From Cytospora piceicola (taxonomy: Eukaryota; Ascomycota; Sordariomycetes; Diaporthales; Cytosporaceae), in assembly GCA_023375675.1 (NCBI GenBank), contig JALQBC010000047.1:186001-250000 (forward strand): a stretch of 64,000 nucleotides of DNA, read 5' to 3'. The position numbers and the translations under genes are program-made. Below, one piece after another: positions 59,321 to 64,000 of this stretch. Numbering within the stretch: position 1 is the stretch's first letter; the number at the start of each line of letters is the position of its first letter. The notes under the pieces were generated by a model. It had not been told where the DNA came from. It saw only the letters and a list, made by a program, of their open reading frames with translations, and ran no database searches.

Positions 59321-61123
59321 ATGGCTTCTAACGAGCTCACGGTGTATCAATCCACCCCGGATCCAATGAAAGAGTTCTTGGGTATACATGAGCTGCTCGT
59401 GGTGATGGCAGAAACTGTGAGCTTGATCAATTGATCCGGGCAACCATTTGGGTTCTTGACATGTTACTGACTTCTCAGATTGACTGCACTCATGAGCTCC
59501 AGAACCTTTGCCTCGTCAACAGAGCCTTTAAGGCTGCCTTCTCCCGGCAGCTCTACCGTTACCTATCGTTCACCGTCAACGCGAACCTTCCCGTGCGACT
59601 GTATCGGCTTCTCCAGTCGGAGCACCTCGAGAATGTCAGGGAGCTCTCGTTTGAAGTGGGCATGACCGGACGCCAGGTCATACGAGTCAACTACAGACTG
59701 TTGCTCCCTCTCGTCGTTCAACTTCTCCACAAGACTCCACTGCTTCGTGACTTTCGGTAATTGTTTTGGTCGTGCCGTTGGTTGTGAGACATGCTGATGT
59801 TTCGATAGCTGGACCCATCCTTCGAATGTCGATATGATGCGTTTCGTCAATTACATGGCGGGTCAGGACGGGCATTGCCTCCCCAGATTGCGACGTCTCT
59901 GCATAACTTCGACTCGTCTGCTGTCACCCAACCTCATTCGACTTCCTGTGTCGTGTAATCTGGCAAGGTTGACGACACTCAGTCTGACCAAGATTCGTTA
60001 CGATGGCTCTTTGACGGACCCGGCGACATTCGAGAAATGGCTCTCCAATACGGTAGACGACCTGGTCAACATTCTGAGCTCTTCCCCATACCTCACATCC
60101 CTCGAGCTCTCCATGTCCAAAGGCTATGGGTTTGCGCGTAAATTCTTAACCACGTTCCCAGGCATTTGCGAGAAGTACCACGAGCGAGGTTGCGCGCCAC
60201 TGCAGCTGGAAGTTCTCAACCTCGGATGGGGCATGATGCTGCTCTCGAAGGACGAATTCGGCGACGCTGGTTATTTGCGCCAATTGACCAGAACCGAGTC
60301 TTTGACGGCGCTCCACATGACTCGTAACGGAGTTCAACACTTGCCATGGGAAGGAGAGAAAGGCCACATGAAGATGGCATGGGGTACTGTATCCCAGCAG
60401 AACACCCCCTCGCTCGTGTATCTGAAAATCGACCAGCTTGATCAGGCGGGTTGCCAGTACCTATACTTTGAGGAGATGTCATCCCTGCTCCGCAGTGTCT
60501 ATCTCCACATTGAGTCCGAGGACGTCTTCGATGAGACGTGCTACTCGATTGACTATGACTCGACTGAAGAAAATGACGACCCCGAATACACCAGCATCAT
60601 CAACCTCTTCGAGGATTGTTGCCCCTCTTATCTCAATCCTATCCAGACCAAGAGCCTGAGCATCAAAGTCCCTTTTTATGTGTTCAAGCGGAAAGCTCCA
60701 AGGAACTGGCTGAACCTGGAGACTCTAGCTCTCGAATCTTCTTGGTGCTCTTCAGATGTCTCCACCTTCAGGAGCCTTGCGGACACGTTCCTCTCGCCTC
60801 ATGCCTCCATCCAGGAACTTACCTTGCAGTTCCGGATCAAAGATCTGACGAAGCGACAGTTCACCCGCTCGCCGCTTGTGTTCGATATCCTGGAGGCCTC
60901 GGTCAGGAAGATGGCAAAGACCTGCAAGCAGCTGAAGAAGGTCCAGCTGAGCTTCTACCTCTGGGGGACCACTCCTGCCGACTCCGTCCTCGAGGATATG
61001 TACAGCTGGAGAATCGTCCGCGAGACCAGGACCATCCAGGACGTGGGCGAGTGTGGGCCTGAGGAGGAGATTCCCGAGATCACGCTTGTCTTGGTGACTG
61101 AGTATGGTAGGATCCATCACTAA
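59321..61123 (+). CDS. F-box / leucine-rich-repeat-like protein (intact copy)
   Basis: Likely substrate receptor of an SCF ubiquitin ligase; specificity unknown. Exons 59321-59416, 59479-59756 and 59809-61123 (introns 62 and 52 nt) give 562 residues. The F-box is split by intron 1: FLGIHELLVVMAET then HELQNLCLVNRAFKAAFSRQL. The rest is a run of leucine-rich segments such as LPRLRRLCITST, LARLTTLSLTKI, YLTSLELSMS and LQLEVLNLGW, without a strict repeat length. An acidic patch lies near residues 360-375. The exon layout is shared with the gene downstream, so the two are tandem duplicates. F-box assignment rests on pattern, not on a search. Confidence 0.75.
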
Positions 61124-61941
61124 TAGGCCAGTGTCTACCTGCTTGGGAAATGTGGAGGGAGGGGGCATGGGAAGGAAGAGAGCAGACGTGCACACGCGCG
61201 TACGATGCGACTGTCGCCAGAACCCAGACGTCGGTGTGGATTTCGGCGAGCTATCAACCTTTCTCCGACGGCGGCTGTTTAGCATCGCGGCGAATACGGT
61301 GGATATCGCCAGCCCTGGAGGAGGGCGGTTTGTTGATGAGTGGGATAGGAAATTTTCTGCGGCCGAGAGCCTGAAGACGCACTCCGTTTGGTGTTTGGTC
61401 GCACTCCGTTAGTTTTTGAACCCACTGAGGGAGGTTCCAGATTTGGTGGTTGAATTGTTTGACGAAAAGATGTACAATACGGGAACGGAACGCCCTACTG
61501 GTTGGGCCTTGGGCACTGGGCCTCGGGCACTGAGCCTCAAAGGTTACATGAGCAGCCCTAACTAGGTAGTTAGAGCAATATGGAAGCCTAACAAAAGGCT
61601 TGAAATGATTCTTGGTTGGTATCACCGCCTGGGAGTCCGGCACCTCCTCCCCGGCCCGTGCTGTGCTCTGCTCTAGGACTGGTGATATATTTTCCGGGCA
61701 ACCCCCCGCCTAGCTTACCTATATGATTTATCCCCAGGCCCTTAGGCGCATCTTTCTATTCTACGAGCTTGTGCGGCTTCAATTGGCTGCGCCATGACCT
61801 CCTTCCAATTAGGATTTCGCGTCATTGAGAATTCTTTGCAAACACTTCCAACCTTGATCACTACACTCCCTCCTTTACGTCCTTTTCATTTTCCCACCTA
61901 GATTCTACACGTTTCATGGCATTGCCCTCCACGAAACCAAT
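61124..61941. other. Intergenic between the two F-box-like genes
   Basis: About 800 bp. Nothing beyond a short GGGCACTGGGCCTC-type duplication near 61507-61535. Contains the promoter of the second paralogue. Confidence 0.55.
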
Positions 61942-63972
61942 ATGGAGCATCCAAGAAACGTCGCTGGCACCACGAACGACACGACCCTACTTGTCAACGG
62001 ACACCAGCCACCCCAGGCTGATCAATCTAATCCTCCAACGGACTCAACTATGGTGGGAAACGAGCGCAGCGCCCTGCAGCGCTTCCTCGACATACCAGAG
62101 CTGTTGTTGGAGGTCGCGGAGCATGTAAGTTTGATACTGCATCTGAAGAGATGATCTTGAGCAACAACGTGGAGCAACAACAAGGCCCGGTATACGGTCC
62201 GCTAAACTGATTTCACACATAGATACCATCTCGTCAACAACTCAGCAAGCTCTGCCTTGTCTGCAAGGCTTTTGACAAGACATTCTCCATTCAGCTCTTT
62301 CGACACATTATATTCAATTTTGAACCCGCTCACCTGCAAACCTTTTTGGCCTTGACTTCCCAAGCGCCACCTACCAAGCTGAAGCACACCCGCGCGATCT
62401 CCATCGTCGCATGGGGTAATGTTTTTGTTGATGGCAAAGAAGTGCTGTGTCAAACGTACGGAAGTGTCAAGCAGCTACTCCTCCGTATGTTTAGGGAGAC
62501 TCCGAAACTACGTGCCCTTAGGCAAGTTCCTCAACTTCCCAATTGCTATTGAGTGTTCGAGATAGTATCTTCATCACAAGCCTGCTGACATCACATCAAT
62601 TTCTCCCAGTTTGAAAGTTAAATGGTATGGTAACACGCTACCGTTCTTTCAACTCGCAGCACAATGGTGGGATGAAGCCTCTCCCACCATAGAGTGTCTA
62701 AGTCTGGAGGCAAACTGGTCTCGTGGATCCCTGACGGTATATCGGAGCGAATCATACAACCCAGAGCCCGTGCTGGAAAAGCTCGGAATATCCATGCAGG
62801 TCAATCACCCCGCCAAGAGCATTCATCGCCTCCCGTGGCATAGTCTCAAAGCTCTCAAGTTTTGTACTGCTGTGGGTAATTTTGCTGGTCCACCCAATTC
62901 CGAACTTCAAGCTTCTGCAAGCGATGTCGCCGACCTTTTGGCGCGTTGCACCAACCTCCGTTATCTGTGCTTAGATTTGGAACCATTGCATACGACTGGG
63001 TCTCTCGCCGACCTCTCGGTTTTGAGAGATCTCTGCTGCAGATATAAGGTGGCTGGGGGGAAAACCACTGAAGCTCAAGGTCCTGGACCTCGACTGTTTG
63101 ATGGCCCTGAAAGCATGCGACGAGCAGGGTAATTTCACGGATATGAATGCCTGCTACCTGAAGCACTTGACCGCGACGGAGGAGCTAGAGGAGCTTCGGC
63201 TGTGGTTTCATCCCCATTGCCAAATGATTGCTTGGGGCGAAATTTCACCCACGAGAATGCCGAACCTGAAGTGTCTCAGTGTCGGTAATCTTGACCAGAG
63301 GGGTTACGACTACTTCACTTCTCCGGAAATGGCTACGTTCCTGCGAGGGATCCACCTCTCCATCCTCCAGCCTGGGTTTTACTTGCAGGACAGTTCCAGA
63401 CTATCAGTCTGGCAGCATGGGCCTGTTCAGTATGTCCTGGATATGTTCAACGACGAGGGCGATTGGTCACTTCAGCCCTTGGGCCTGGAAATCGATCTCG
63501 CGCACTTCGACAACCGTCAGCGACGAAACCTCCCTGGTGCCCCTTGGTCTTGGTTGAAGTACCTCAAGGCAGTACTGCCAGTCAACAAGGGCTTCCTCCG
63601 CCAGTTTGGAAGCGAGTTCGTCAAGAACATGGTGTTACTCGAGGCCATTTGCATCGAGCTTCGTACCCATTGGTACGACAGAAACGACAGAAGGCCCGAC
63701 CACGGCATTGATGAGCACCGCCTGCGGCATATCGTACGCAGCGCCGCCTGGAAGTGCCCGAAGCTGGAGTACGTGAGCTTCTACACCAACGCCCCCTGGA
63801 TGCCGCTGTTCAAAACCGGATGCGCACGTACAAGGTGGTCAGGAAGATGGTCGGCCGCCAGGGCACGCAGATTGTCGAGCTGGACCGCGCTGTCGCGGAG
63901 AGGGAGATCCCCAAGGTGCTCTGGCCCGAGAGTACGAAGATGTCGCAGTTTGCCACCGGCGGGCCGTTCTGA
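61942..63972 (+). pseudogene. F-box / leucine-rich-repeat-like paralogue with two frameshifts
   Basis: Tandem paralogue of the preceding gene. Exon 1 61942-62124 and exon 2 62223-62521 carry the F-box (FLDIPELLLEVAEH, then QQLSKLCLVCKAFDK). Intron 2 (62522-62609) starts with GCAAGT, a GC-AG intron. Exon 3 starts at 62610. Its frame is lost in the run of six G and four A at 63055-63064: protein similarity to the intact copy continues in the +1 frame (PLKLKVLDLDCLMAL against PLQLEVLNLGW upstream). At the A-run 63812-63815 the original frame resumes (RMRTYKVVRKMV) up to the TGA at 63970-63972. The two shifts cancel, leaving about 250 residues out of frame. Either a young pseudogene or two homopolymer sequencing errors. 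Confidence 0.7.
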
Positions 63973-64000
63973 TTGGCCTGTCTTGTTCTTCGCTAACGGG

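Noticed and set aside
63000..63048. A 49-nt intron to explain the frame change in the second F-box-like gene
   Set aside because: The donor would be GTCTCT, and the coding similarity to the intact copy runs through the proposed intron without a gap. A one-base shift in the G/A run fits better.

Overview
The window looks like nuclear DNA of a filamentous ascomycete (Pezizomycotina, probably a Sordariomycete; the exact species cannot be read from this). The reasons are genes split by short GT-AG introns of about 45-220 nt with CTNAC-type branch sites, GC-rich coding exons with a strong C/G preference at third codon positions, fungal families (VID27, TSR4/PDCD2, Cpd1-type phosphodiesterase, fungal arylsulfotransferase-like protein, DUF300/TMEM184), and a 6.4-kb AT-rich island with the C-to-T/G-to-A damage typical of repeat-induced point mutation (RIP). 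No bacterial, viral or organellar genes were recognised, and no convincing tRNA or rRNA gene was found.

Layout. 1-5.1 kb is gene-poor with simple repeats. 5.2-9.7 kb holds a hexose-type MFS transporter (+) and, tail to tail, a DUF300/OSTalpha-like membrane protein (-). 9.7-15.8 kb is largely empty. 15.8-22.5 kb holds a Myb/SANT-like regulator (+), a small single-pass membrane protein with two PY motifs (-) and an acidic repeat protein (-) whose frame is interrupted by one TAG. 25.1-29.1 kb holds a secreted arylsulfotransferase-like protein (-) and a 2',3'-cyclic phosphodiesterase (-). 30.4-41.4 kb is a housekeeping block: trehalose-6-phosphate synthase (+), VID27 (-), prenylcysteine oxidase/lyase (-) and CCT zeta (+). 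41.8-48.1 kb is a dead LTR retrotransposon. 48.3-56.3 kb is a second housekeeping block: TSR4/PDCD2-like (+), eIF3k (-), DNA ligase I (+) and aldose 1-epimerase (-). 58.7-64 kb holds four diverged tandem repeats followed by two paralogous F-box/leucine-rich-repeat-like genes (+); the second is broken by two opposite single-base shifts.

The most informative structure is the AT-rich island. Two 166-bp terminal repeats flanked by the same 5-bp duplication (ATTGT), plus reverse-transcriptase and pol C-terminal remnants readable only on the minus strand, identify it as a Ty1/copia element. By hand alignment the two LTRs differ at 26 positions, all transitions, and the less mutated copy switches from left to right in mirror fashion, so RIP was strong inside and spared both outer edges. 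The element ends 175 bp upstream of the TSR4 start codon.

The genes are mostly unrelated neighbours and no biosynthetic cluster is seen. No clearly new multi-gene system was found. The best leads are the TAG-interrupted repeat protein, the frameshifted F-box paralogue next to an intact copy, the tandem array with an 18-bp palindrome, the PY-motif membrane protein, and nine exact intergenic copies of the palindrome TACCTAGGTA. Coordinates of spliced genes are hand-derived from splice consensus and reading frame.
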